Assembly: GCA_949318235.1 (NCBI GenBank)
Contig: OX439128.1
Location: forward strand, 57,993,709 to 58,057,708
Origin: Ecdyonurus torrentis
Taxonomy: Eukaryota; Arthropoda; Insecta; Ephemeroptera; Heptageniidae
Reading direction: 5' to 3'
Length of the DNA stretch: 64,000 nt
The position numbers and the translations under genes are program-made. Shown here one piece after another: positions 54,277 through 64,000 of this stretch. The notes beneath the pieces were generated by a model. That model was not told the DNA's origin. It saw only the letters and a program-made list of their open reading frames with translations, and did no database searches. The first letter of the stretch is position 1. Each line of letters begins with the position of its first letter.

Positions 54277-57222
54277 TGGATTTGGCGCATTTTTTCACAT
54301 AAGAATCACTCCTTATTTACTTGATTACATGAACTTTTGTTTACAGTATAAAAACTCGATTATCTCAAAAACTATAAGAGTTTAATTTTTCTAATTAGCA
54401 CCATTAGATTCGCCGCGTTTTTTCACATAAGAATCACTCCTTATTTACTTGATTACATGAACTTTTGTTTACAGATTAAAAACTCGATTATCTCAAAAAC
54501 TATGAGTGTTAAAATTTTTTCAGTAGCACCATTGAATTCTGCGCATTTTTTCAAATAAGAATCACTCCTCATTTACTTGGTTACATGAACTTTTGTTTAC
54601 AGATTAAAAACTCGATTATCTCAAAAACTATAAGAGTTAAAATTTTTTAATTAGCACCATTGGATTCGCCGCATTTTTTCACATAAGAATCACTCCTTAT
54701 TTACTTGATTACATGAACTTTTGTTTACAGATTAAAAACTCGATTATTTCAAAAACTATAAGAGCTAAATTTTTTTTAAGTAGCACCATTGGATTTGGCG
54801 CATTTTTTCACATAAGAATCAGTCTTCATTTACTTGATTACATGAACTTTTGTTTACAGATTAAAAACTCGATTATTTCAAAAACTATAAGAGTTAAATT
54901 TTTTTAAGTAGCACCATTGGATTTGGCGCATTTTTTCACATAAGAATCACTCCTCATTTACTTGATTACATGAACTTTTGTTTACAGAATAAAAACTCGA
55001 TTATCTCAAAAACTATGAGTGTTAAAATTTTTTAGGTAGCACCATTGAATTCTGCGCATTTTTTCACATAAGAATCACTCCTTATTTACTTGATTACATG
55101 AACTTTTGTTTACAGATTAAAAACTCGATTATCTCAAAAACTATAAGAGTTAAATTTTTTTTAATTGCACCATTGGATTTGGCGCATTTTTTCACATAAG
55201 AATCACTCCTTATTTACTTGATTACATGAACTTTTGTTTACAGTATAAAAACTCGATTATCTCAAAAACTATTAGAGTTAAAATTTTTTAAGTAGCACCA
55301 TTGGATTCTGCGCATTTTTTCACATAAGAATCACTCCTCATTTACTTGATTACATGAACTTTTGTTTACAGAATAAAAACTCGATTATCTCAAAAACTAT
55401 AAGTGTTAAAATTTTTTAAGTAGCACCATTGAATTCTGCGCATTTTTTCACATAAGAATCACTCCTCATTTACTTGATTACATGAACTTTTGTTTACAGT
55501 ATAAAAACTCGATTATCTCAAAAACTATTAGAGTTAAAATTTTTTAGGTAGCACCATTGAATTCTGCGCATTTTTTCACATAAGAATCACTCCTTATTTA
55601 CTTGATTACATGAACTTTTGTTTACAGATTAAAAACTCGATTATCTCAAAAACTATAAGAGTTAAATTTTTTTTAATTGCACCATTGGATTTGGCGCATT
55701 TTTTCACATAAGAATCACTCCTTATTTACTTGATTACATGAACTTTTGTTTACAGTATAAAAACTCGATTATCTCAAAAACTATTAGAGTTAAAATTTTT
55801 TAAGTAGCACCATTGGATTCTGCGCATTTTTTCACATAAGAATCACTCCTCATTTACTTGATTACATGAACTTTTGTTTACAGAATAAAAACTCGATTAT
55901 CTCAAAAACTATAAGTGTTAAAATTTTTTAAGTAGCACCATTGAATTCTGCGCATTTTTTCACATAAGAATCACTCCTCATTTACTTGATTACATGAACT
56001 TTTGTTTACAGTATAAAAACTCGATTATCTCAAAAACTATTAGAGTTAAATTTTTCTAATTAGCACCATTAGATTCGCCGCATTTTTTCACATAAGAATC
56101 ACTCCTTATTTACTTGATTACATGAACTTTTGTTTACAGATTAAAAACTCGATTAATTCAAAAACTATAAGAGCTAAATTTTTTTTAAGTAGCACCATTG
56201 GATTTGGCGCATTTTTTCACATAAGAATCAGTCTTCATTTACTTGATTACATGAACTTTTGTTTACAGATTAAAAACTCGATTATTTCAAAAACTATAAG
56301 AGTTAATTTTTTTTAAGTAGCACCATTGGATTTGGCGCATTTTTTCACATAAGAATCACTCCTCACTTACTTGATTACATGAACTTTTGTTTACAGAATA
56401 AAAACTCGATTATCTCAAAAACTATGAGTGTTAAAATTTTTTAAGTAGCACCATTGAATTCTGCGCATTTTTTCACATAAGAATCACTCCTTATTTACTT
56501 GATTACATGAACTTTTGTTTACAGATTAAAAACTCGATTATCTCAAAAACTATAAGAGTTAAATTTTTTTTAATTGCATCATTGGATTTGGCGCATTTTT
56601 TCACATAAGAATCACTCCTTATTTACTTGATTACATGAACTTTTGTTTACAGTATAAAAACTCGATTATCTCAAAAACTATTAGAGTTAAAATTTTTTAA
56701 GTAGCACCATTGGATTCTGAGCATTTTTTCACATAAGAATCACTCCTCATTTACTTGATTACATGAACTTTTGTTTACAGAATAAAAACTCGATTATCTC
56801 AAAAACTATAAGTGTTAAAATTTTTTAAGTAGCACCATTGAATTCTGCGCATTTTTTCACATAAGAATCACTCCTCATTTACTTGATTACATGAACTTTT
56901 GTTTACAGTATAAAAACTCGATTATCTCAAAAACTATTAGAGTTAAATTTTTCTAATTAGCACCATTAGATTCGCCGCATTTTTTCACATAAGAATCACT
57001 CCTTATTTACTTGATTACATGAACTTTTGTTTACAGATTAAAAACTCGATTATTTCAAAAACTATAAGAGTTAAATTTTTTTAAGTAGCACCATTGGATT
57101 TGGCGCATTTTTTCACATAAGAATCAGTCTTCATTTACTTGATTACATGAACTTTTGTTTACAGATTAAAAACTCGATTATTTCAAAAACTATAAGAGTT
57201 AAATTTTTTTAAGTAGCACCAT
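54277..57222 (+). repeat. Higher-order unit 39: 23 monomers
   Basis: 2946 bp: the first twenty monomers follow unit 38 at an offset of 3971 bp, with the same ATTAATTC, CTCACTTAC, GCATCATT and CTGAGCAT markers. It then closes with p-e-f. Divergence from unit 38 begins near 56937 (52966 in unit 38). Confidence 0.85.
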
Positions 57223-59656
57223 TGGATTTGGCGCATTTTTTCACATAAGAATCACTCCTTATTTACTTGATTACATGAACTTTTGTTTACAGTATAAAAA
57301 CTCGATTATCTCAAAAACTATAAGAGTTTAATTTTTCTAATTAGCACCATTAGATTCGCCGCGTTTTTTCACATAAGAATCACTCCTTATTTACTTGATT
57401 ACATGAACTTTTGTTTACAGATTAAAAACTCGATTATCTCAAAAACTATGAGTGTTAAAATTTTTTCAGTAGCACCATTGAATTCTGCGCATTTTTTCAA
57501 ATAAGAATCACTCCTCATTTACTTGGTTACATGAACTTTTGTTTACAGATTAAAAACTCGATTATCTCAAAAACTATAAGAGTTAAAATTTTTTAATTAG
57601 CACCATTAGATTCGCCGCATTTTTTCACATAAGAATCACTCCTTATTTACTTGATTACATGAACTTTTGTTTACAGATTAAAAACTCGATTATTTCAAAA
57701 ACTATAAGAGCTAAATTTTTTTTAAGTAGCACCATTGGATTTGGCGCATTTTTTCACATAAGAATCAGTCTTCATTTACTTGATTACATGAACTTTTGTT
57801 TACAGATTAAAAACTCGATTATTTCAAAAACTATAAGAGTTAAATTTTTTTAAGTAGCACCATTGGATTTGGCGCATTTTTTCACATAAGAATCACTCCT
57901 CATTTACTTGATTACATGAACTTTTGTTTACAGAATAAAAACTCGATTATCTCAAAAACTATGAGTGTTAAAATTTTTTAGGTAGCACCATTGAATTCTG
58001 CGCATTTTTTCACATAAGAATCACTCCTTATTTACTTGATTACATGAACTTTTGTTTACAGATTAAAAACTCGATTATCTCAAAAACTATAAGAGTTAAA
58101 TTTTTTTTAATTGCACCATTGGATTTGGCGCATTTTTTCACATAAGAATCACTCCTTATTTACTTGATTACATGAACTTTTGTTTACAGTATAAAAACTC
58201 GATTATCTCAAAAACTATTAGAGTTAAAATTTTTTAAGTAGCACCATTGGATTCTGCGCATTTTTTCACATAAGAATCACTCCTCATTTACTTGATTACA
58301 TGAACTTTTGTTTACAGAATAAAAACTCGATTATCTCAAAAACTATAAGTGTTAAAATTTTTTAAGTAGCACCATTGAATTCTGCGCATTTTTTCACATA
58401 AGAATCACTCCTCATTTACTTGATTACATGAACTTTTGTTTACAGTATAAAAACTCGATTATCTCAAAAACTATTAGAGTTAAATTTTTCTAATTAGCAC
58501 CATTAGATTCGCCGCATTTTTTCACATAAGAATCACTCCTTATTTACTTGATTACATGAACTTTTGTTTACAGATTAAAAACTCGATTAATTCAAAAACT
58601 ATAAGAGCTAAATTTTTTTTAAGTAGCACCATTGGATTTGGCGCATTTTTTCACATAAGAATCAGTCTTCATTTACTTGATTACATGAACTTTTGTTTAC
58701 AGATTAAAAACTCGATTATTTCAAAAACTATAAGAGTTAATTTTTTTTAAGTAGCACCATTGGATTTGGCGCATTTTTTCACATAAGAATCACTCCTCAT
58801 TTACTTGATTACATGAACTTTTGTTTACAGAATAAAAACTCGATTATCTCAAAAACTATGAGTGTTAAAATTTTTTAAGTAGCACCATTGAATTCTGCGC
58901 ATTTTTTCACATAAGAATCACTCCTTATTTACTTGATTACATGAACTTTTGTTTACAGATTAAAAACTCGATTATCTCAAAAACTATAAGAGTTAAATTT
59001 TTTTTAATTGCATCATTGGATTTGGCGCATTTTTTCACATAAGAATCACTCCTTATTTACTTGATTACATGAACTTTTGTTTACAGTATAAAAACTCGAT
59101 TATCTCAAAAACTATTAGAGTTAAAATTTTTTAAGTAGCACCATTGGATTCTGAGCATTTTTTCACATAAGAATCACTCCTCATTTACTTGATTACATGA
59201 ACTTTTGTTTACAGAATAAAAACTCGATTATCTCAAAAACTATAAGTGTTAAAATTTTTTAAGTAGCACCATTGAATTCTGCGCATTTTTTCACATAAGA
59301 ATCACTCCTCATTTACTTGATTACATGAACTTTTGTTTACAGTATAAAAACTCGATTATCTCAAAAACTATTAGAGTTAAATTTTTCTAATTAGCACCAT
59401 TAGATTCGCCGCATTTTTTCACATAAGAATCACTCCTTATTTACTTGATTACATGAACTTTTGTTTACAGATTAAAAACTCGATTATTTCAAAAACTATA
59501 AGAGTTAAATTTTTTTAAGTAGCACCATTGGATTTGGCGCATTTTTTCACATAAGAATCAGTCTTCATTTACTTGATTACATGAACTTTTGTTTACAGAT
59601 TAAAAACTCGATTATTTCAAAAACTATAAGAGTTAAATTTTTTTAAGTAGCACCAT
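57223..59656 (+). repeat. Higher-order unit 40: 19 monomers
   Basis: 2434 bp: a', b, c/d, e, f, g, h, i', j', p, then e-f-g-h-i'-j'-p and e-f. It lacks the p-like-h-i'-j' insert present in units 38 and 39. From about 57964 to about 60004 it matches 55530-57570 at an offset of 2434 bp. Confidence 0.85.
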
Positions 59657-62600
59657 TGGATTTGGCGCATTTTTTCACATAAGAATCACTCCTTATTTAC
59701 TTGATTACATGAACTTTTGTTTACAGTATAAAAACTCGATTATCTCAAAAACTATAAGAGTTTAATTTTTCTAATTAGCACCATTAGATTCGCCGCGTTT
59801 TTTCACATAAGAATCACTCCTTATTTACTTGATTACATGAACTTTTGTTTACAGATTAAAAACTCGATTATCTCAAAAACTATGAGTGTTAAAATTTTTT
59901 CAGTAGCACCATTGAATTCTGCGCATTTTTTCAAATAAGAATCACTCCTCATTTACTTGGTTACATGAACTTTTGTTTACAGATTAAAAACTCGATTATC
60001 TCAAAAACTATACAACTTAAAATTTTTTAAGTACCACCATTGGACTCGGCGCATTTTTTCACATAAGAATCACTTTTTATTTATTTGATTACATGAACTT
60101 TTGTTTACAGATTAAAAACTCGATTATCTCAAAAACTATAAGAGTTAAAATTTTTTAATTAGCACCATTAGATTCGCCGCATTTTTTCACATAAGAATCA
60201 CTCCTTATTTACTTGATTACATGAACTTTTGTTTACAGATTAAAAACTCGATTATTTCAAAAACTATAAGAGTTAAATTTTTTTTAAGTAGCACCATTGG
60301 ATTTGGCGCATTTTTTCACATAAGAATCAGTCTTCATTTACTTGATTACATGAACTTTTGTTTACAGATTAAAAACTCGATTATTTCAAAAACTATAAGA
60401 GCTAAATTTTTTTTAAGTAGCACCATTGGATTTGGCGCATTTTTTCACATAAGAATCAGTCTTCATTTACTTGATTACATGAACTTTTGTTTACAGATTA
60501 AAAACTCGATTATTTAAAAAACTATAAGAGTTAAATTTTTTTAAGTAGCACCATTGGATTTGGCGCATTTTTTCACATAAGAATCACTCCTCATTTACTT
60601 GATTACATGAACTTTTGTTTACAGAATAAAAACTCGATTATCTCAAAAACTATTAGTGTTAAAATTTTTTAAGTAGCACCATTGAATTCTGCGCATTTTT
60701 TCACATAAGAATCACTCCTTATTTACTTGATTACATGAACTTTTGTTTACAGATTAAAAACTCGATTATCTCAAAAACTATAAGAGTTAAATTTTTTTTA
60801 ATTGCACCATTGGATTTGGCGCATTTTTTCACATAAGAATCACTCCTTATTTACTTGATTACATGAACTTTTGTTTACAGTATAAAAACTCGATTATCTC
60901 AAAAACTATTAGAGTTAAAATTTTTTAAGTAGCACCATTGGATTCTGCGCATTTTTTCACATAAGAATCACTCCTCATTTACTTGATTACATGAACTTTT
61001 GTTTACAGAATAAAAACTCGATTATCTCAAAAACTATAAGAGCTAAATTTTTTTTAAGTAGCACCATTGGATTTGGCGCATTTTTTCACATAAGAATCAG
61101 TCTTCATTTACTTGATTACATGAACTTTTGTTTACAGATTAAAAACTCGATTATTTCAAAAACTATAAGAGTTAAATTTTTTTAAGTAGCACCATTGGAT
61201 TTGGCGCATTTTTTCACATAAGAATCACTCCTCATTTACTTGATTTCATGAACTTTTGTTTACAGAATAAAAACTCGATTATCTCAAAAACTATGAGTGT
61301 TAAAATTTTTTAGGTAGCACCATTGAATTCTGCGCATTTTTTCACATAAGAATCACTCCTTATTTACTTGATTACATGAACTTTTGTTTACAGATTAAAA
61401 ACTCGATTATCTCAAAAACTATAAGAGTTAAATTTTTTTTAATTGCAACATTGGATTTGGCGCATTTTTTCACATAAGAATCACTCCTTATTTACTTGAT
61501 TACATGAACTTTTGTTTACAGTATAAAAACTCGATTATCTCAAAAACTATTAGAGTTAAAATTTTTTAAGTGGCACCATTGGATTCTGCGCATTTTTTCA
61601 CATAAGAATCACTCCTCATTTACTTGATTACATGAACTTTTGTTTACAGAATAAAAACTCGATTATCTCAAAAACTATAAGTGTTAAAATTTTTTAAGTA
61701 GCACCATTGAATTCTGCGCATTTTTTCACATAAGAATCACTCCTCATTTACTTGATTACATGAACTTTTGTTTACAGTATAAAAACTCGATTATCTCAAA
61801 AACTATTAGAGTTAAATTTTTCTAATTAGCACCATTAGATTCGCCGCATTTTTTCACATAAGAATCACTCCTTATTTACTTGATTACATGAACTTTTGTT
61901 TACAGATTAAAAACTCGATTAATTCAAAAACTATAAGAGCTAAATTTTTTTTAAGTAGCACCATTGGATTTGGCGCATTTTTTCACATAAGAATCAGTCT
62001 TCATTTACTTGATTACATGAACTTTTGTTTACAGATTAAAAACTCGATTATTTCAAAAACTATAAGAGTTAATTTTTTTTAAGTAGCACCATTGGATTTG
62101 GCGCATTTTTTCACATAAGAATCACTCCTCATTTACTTGATTACATGAACTTTTGTTTACAGAATAAAAACTCGATTATCTCAAAAACTATGAGTGTTAA
62201 AATTTTTTAAGTAGCACCATTGAATTCTGCGCATTTTTTCACATAAGAATCACTCCTTATTTACTTGATTACATGAACTTTTGTTTACAGATTAAAAACT
62301 CGATTATCTCAAAAACTATAAGAGTTAAATTTTTTTTAATTGCATCATTGGATTTGGCGCATTTTTTCACATAAGAATCACTCCTTATTTACTTGATTAC
62401 ATGAACTTTTGTTTACAGTATAAAAACTCGATTATCTCAAAAACTATTAGAGTTAAAATTTTTTAAGTAGCACCATTGGATTCTGAGCATTTTTTCACAT
62501 AAGAATCACTCCTCATTTACTTGATTACATGAACTTTTGTTTACAGAATAAAAACTCGATTATCTCAAAAACTATAAGTGTTAAAATTTTTTAAGTAGCA

Positions 62601-63628
62601 CCATTGAATTCTGCGCATTTTTTCACATAAGAATCACTCCTTATTTACTTGATTACATGAACTTTTGTTTACAGTATAAAAACTCGATTATCTCAAAAAC
62701 TATTAGAGTTAAAATTTTCTAATTAGCACCATTAGATTCGCCGCATTTTTTCACATAAGAATCACTCCTTATTTACTTGATTACATGAACTTTTGTTTAC
62801 AGATTAAAAACTCGATTATTTCAAAAACTATAAGAGTTAAATTTTTTTAAGTAGCACCATTGAATTCTGCGCATTTTTTCACATAAGAATCACTCCTTAT
62901 TTACTTGATTACATGAACTTTTGTTTACAGATTAAAAACTCGATTATCTCAAAAACTATAAGAGTTAAATTTTTTTTAATTGCATCATTGGATTTGGCGC
63001 ATTTTTTCACATAAGAATCACTCCTTATTTACTTGATTACATGAACTTTTGTTTACAGTATAAAAACTCGATTATCTCAAAAACTATTAGAGTTAAAATT
63101 TTTTAAGTAGCACCATTGGATTCTGAGCATTTTTTCACATAAGAATCACTCCTCATTTACTTGATTACATGAACTTTTGTTTACAAAATAAAAACTCGAT
63201 TATCTCAAAAACTATAAGTGTTAAAATTTTTTAAGTAGCACCATTGAATTCTGCGCATTTTTTCACATAAGAATCACTCCTCATTTACTTGATTACATGA
63301 ACTTTTGTTTACAGTATAAAAACTCGATTATCTCAAAAACTATTAGAGTTAAATTTTTCTAATTAGCACCATTAGATTCGCCGCATTTTTTCACATAAGA
63401 ATCACTCCTTATTTACTTGATTACATGAACTTTTGTTTACAGATTAAAAACTCGATTATTTCAAAAACTATAAGAGTTAAATTTTTTTAAGTAGCACCAT
63501 TGGATTTGGCGCATTTTTTCACATAAGAATCAGTCTTCATTTACTTGATTACATGAACTTTTGTTTACAGATTAAAAACTCGATTATTTCAAAAACTATA
63601 AGAGTTAAATTTTTTTAAGTAGCACCAT
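59657..63628 (+). repeat. Higher-order unit 41: 31 monomers, most rearranged
   Basis: 3972 bp: a', b, c, d, e, f, f, g, h, i', j'/e, f, g, h, i', j', p, e, f, g, h, i', j', p, e, h, i', j', p, e, f. Two consecutive 129-bp monomers (60221-60480) allow the longest frame in the window, 98 codons, ended by A at 60516. Private changes are T at 60084, T at 61246 (GATTTCATG) and A at 63186 (TTTACAAAATA). Confidence 0.83.
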
Positions 63629-64000
63629 TGGATTTGGCGCATTTTTTCACATAAGAATCACTCCTTATTTACTTGATTACATGAACTTTTGTTTACAGTA
63701 TAAAAACTCGATTATCTCAAAAACTATAAGAGTTTAATTTTTCTAATTAGCACCATTAGATTCGCCGCGTTTTTTCACATAAGAATCACTCCTTATTTAC
63801 TTGATTACATGAACTTTTGTTTACAGATTAAAAACTCGATTATCTCAAAAACTATGAGTGTTAAAATTTTTTCAGTAGCACCATTGAATTCTGCGCATTT
63901 TTTCAAATAAGAATCACTCCTCATTTACTTGGTTACATGAACTTTTGTTTACAGATTAAAAACTCGATTATCTCAAAAACTATACAACTTAAAATTTTTT
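63629..64000 (+). repeat. Higher-order unit 42: partial, a', b, c cut by the window end
   Basis: 372 bp, matching 59657-60028 at an offset of 3972 bp. It ends inside the tail of c (ACAACTTAAAATTTTTT), so the array continues beyond the window. Confidence 0.86.

Larger units (their letters stand above)
1..64000. repeat. AT-rich tandem satellite array, about 128-bp monomer, about 500 copies
   Basis: The core GATTACATGAACTTTTG recurs every 127-129 bp from the first line to the last, always in the same orientation. Each monomer runs head (TGGATTYKGCGC or similar), T-run, CACATAAGAATCACTCC, core, TTTACAG, a four-base variable junction (ATTA, TATA, AATA, TGTA or TAAA), AAAACTCGATTATYTCAAAA, and a variable tail with a T-run of 5-9 followed by GCACCAT. 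The head, junction and tail vary; the core and the ACTCGATTAT/TCAAAAACTAT blocks hardly vary. No insertion longer than a few bases interrupts the array and no monomer is inverted. The array continues past both ends. Its role is unknown; centromeric or heterochromatic satellite is an inference from structure. Unit coordinates below start at the TGG (or TAG/TGA) after ACCAT. Confidence 0.98.

Noticed and set aside
563..62082. About 45 plus-strand reading frames of 64-98 codons starting MNFCLQ
   Set aside because: They repeat with the satellite, their length follows from 129-bp e monomers, they cross monomer boundaries, and they lack any recognisable domain. No separate promoter or coding signal is visible.
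1..64000. CRISPR array
   Set aside because: Regular repeats are present, but the whole 128-bp monomer is repeated with no unique spacers, and there are no cas genes.
1..64000. Tandem terminal repeats or fragments of a transposable element
   Set aside because: No terminal inverted repeats, target-site duplications, transposase or reverse transcriptase frames were seen, and the array has no unique flank in the window.
1..64000. CENP-B box in the monomer
   Set aside because: The NTTCG....A..CGGG pattern was not found; the only CG-containing segments are GCGC/CGCCGC in the head and CTCGAT after the junction.
1..64000. tRNA, rRNA or snRNA repeat cluster
   Set aside because: At about 26% G+C with no cloverleaf-forming arms or RNA polymerase III A/B boxes that I could see, the monomer does not resemble a known RNA gene.
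1..64000. Intrinsically curved DNA from phased A-tracts
   Set aside because: The A5 runs in AAAAACTCGATTATCTCAAAAAC are about 17 bp apart, not a multiple of the helical repeat, so strong phased curvature is not supported by reading alone.
1..64000. Naming the host species or a published satellite family
   Set aside because: The monomer looks like an animal, perhaps arthropod, satellite, but I cannot match it to a specific family without a database search.

Overview
The whole 64-kb window is one uninterrupted tandem satellite array. I find no protein-coding gene, RNA gene, transposon, CRISPR array or unique spacer. The basic monomer is about 128 bp (127-129 bp, about 500 copies, roughly 26% G+C by hand count of one monomer). 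All copies lie head to tail in one orientation. The array runs off both ends of the window, so its real length is unknown. This amount of AT-rich satellite DNA points to a eukaryotic chromosome, in a centromeric, pericentromeric or other heterochromatic block. The A/T-run style recalls arthropod satellites, but that is only an impression; the sequence alone does not name a species.

Monomers fall into recurrent types, lettered here in the order of the first 15 (1-1917). a: GCGCAATTTTTC head and AAGAGTTTAATTTTTCTAAT tail. b: TAGATTCGCCGCG head, GAGTG tail ending TTCAGTAG. c: TTCAAATAAG, CTTGGTTAC and ACAACTT. d: TGGACTCGGCG. e: TAGATTCGCCGCAT head, AAGAGCTAAAT tail plus T8. f: CAGTCTTC. g: CAG-AATA junction and GAGTG. 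h: TGAATTCTGCGC head, AATTGCACC tail. i: CAG-TATA and ATTAGAG. j: CAG-TAAA. k: GTTAACAG. l: CAG-TATA with GAGTG and TAAGTACC. m: TGAACTCGCGC. n: CAG-TGTA. o: CAATTAGAG and GTAGTACC. Later types are i' (i with a GCGCATTTTTTC head), j' (TGGATTCTGCGC head, CAG-AATA, AAGTG) and p (TGAATTCTGCGC head, CAG-TATA, ATTAGAGTTAAATTTTTC tail). a' is an a monomer with a TGGATTTGG head. m' is an m monomer with a TGGATTTGG head. k' is k with ATCA after the CAG. x2 has a TGGATTTGG head, CAG-ATTA, TATTTC and an f-like tail.

These types form higher-order repeats. Nearly every unit opens with the same six-monomer cassette a-b-c-d-e-f and then carries a tail that varies in length. Left part (1 to about 16.1 kb): 13 units of 7 to 17 monomers, with tails drawn from g-o. 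Middle (16.1-34.9 kb): a mosaic in which k-l-m-n tails give way to g-h-i'-j'-o; two overlapping blocks of 4-5 kb occur twice, 6911 and 9726 bp apart. Centre-right (34.9-49.2 kb): an 11-monomer unit of about 1409 bp (a-b-c-d-e-f-g-h-i'-j'-o) dominates. Right part (49.2-64 kb): o monomers and the GCGCAATTTTTC head vanish, and from 50.3 kb long units of 19-31 monomers start with a' and end in p-e-f or h/e-f. The layout is what repeated out-of-register unequal crossover and gene conversion would leave.

The only open reading frames are 64- to 98-codon products of the repeat itself. They appear wherever an e-type monomer of 129 bp (43 codons) keeps two or three monomers in frame, and I do not regard them as genes.
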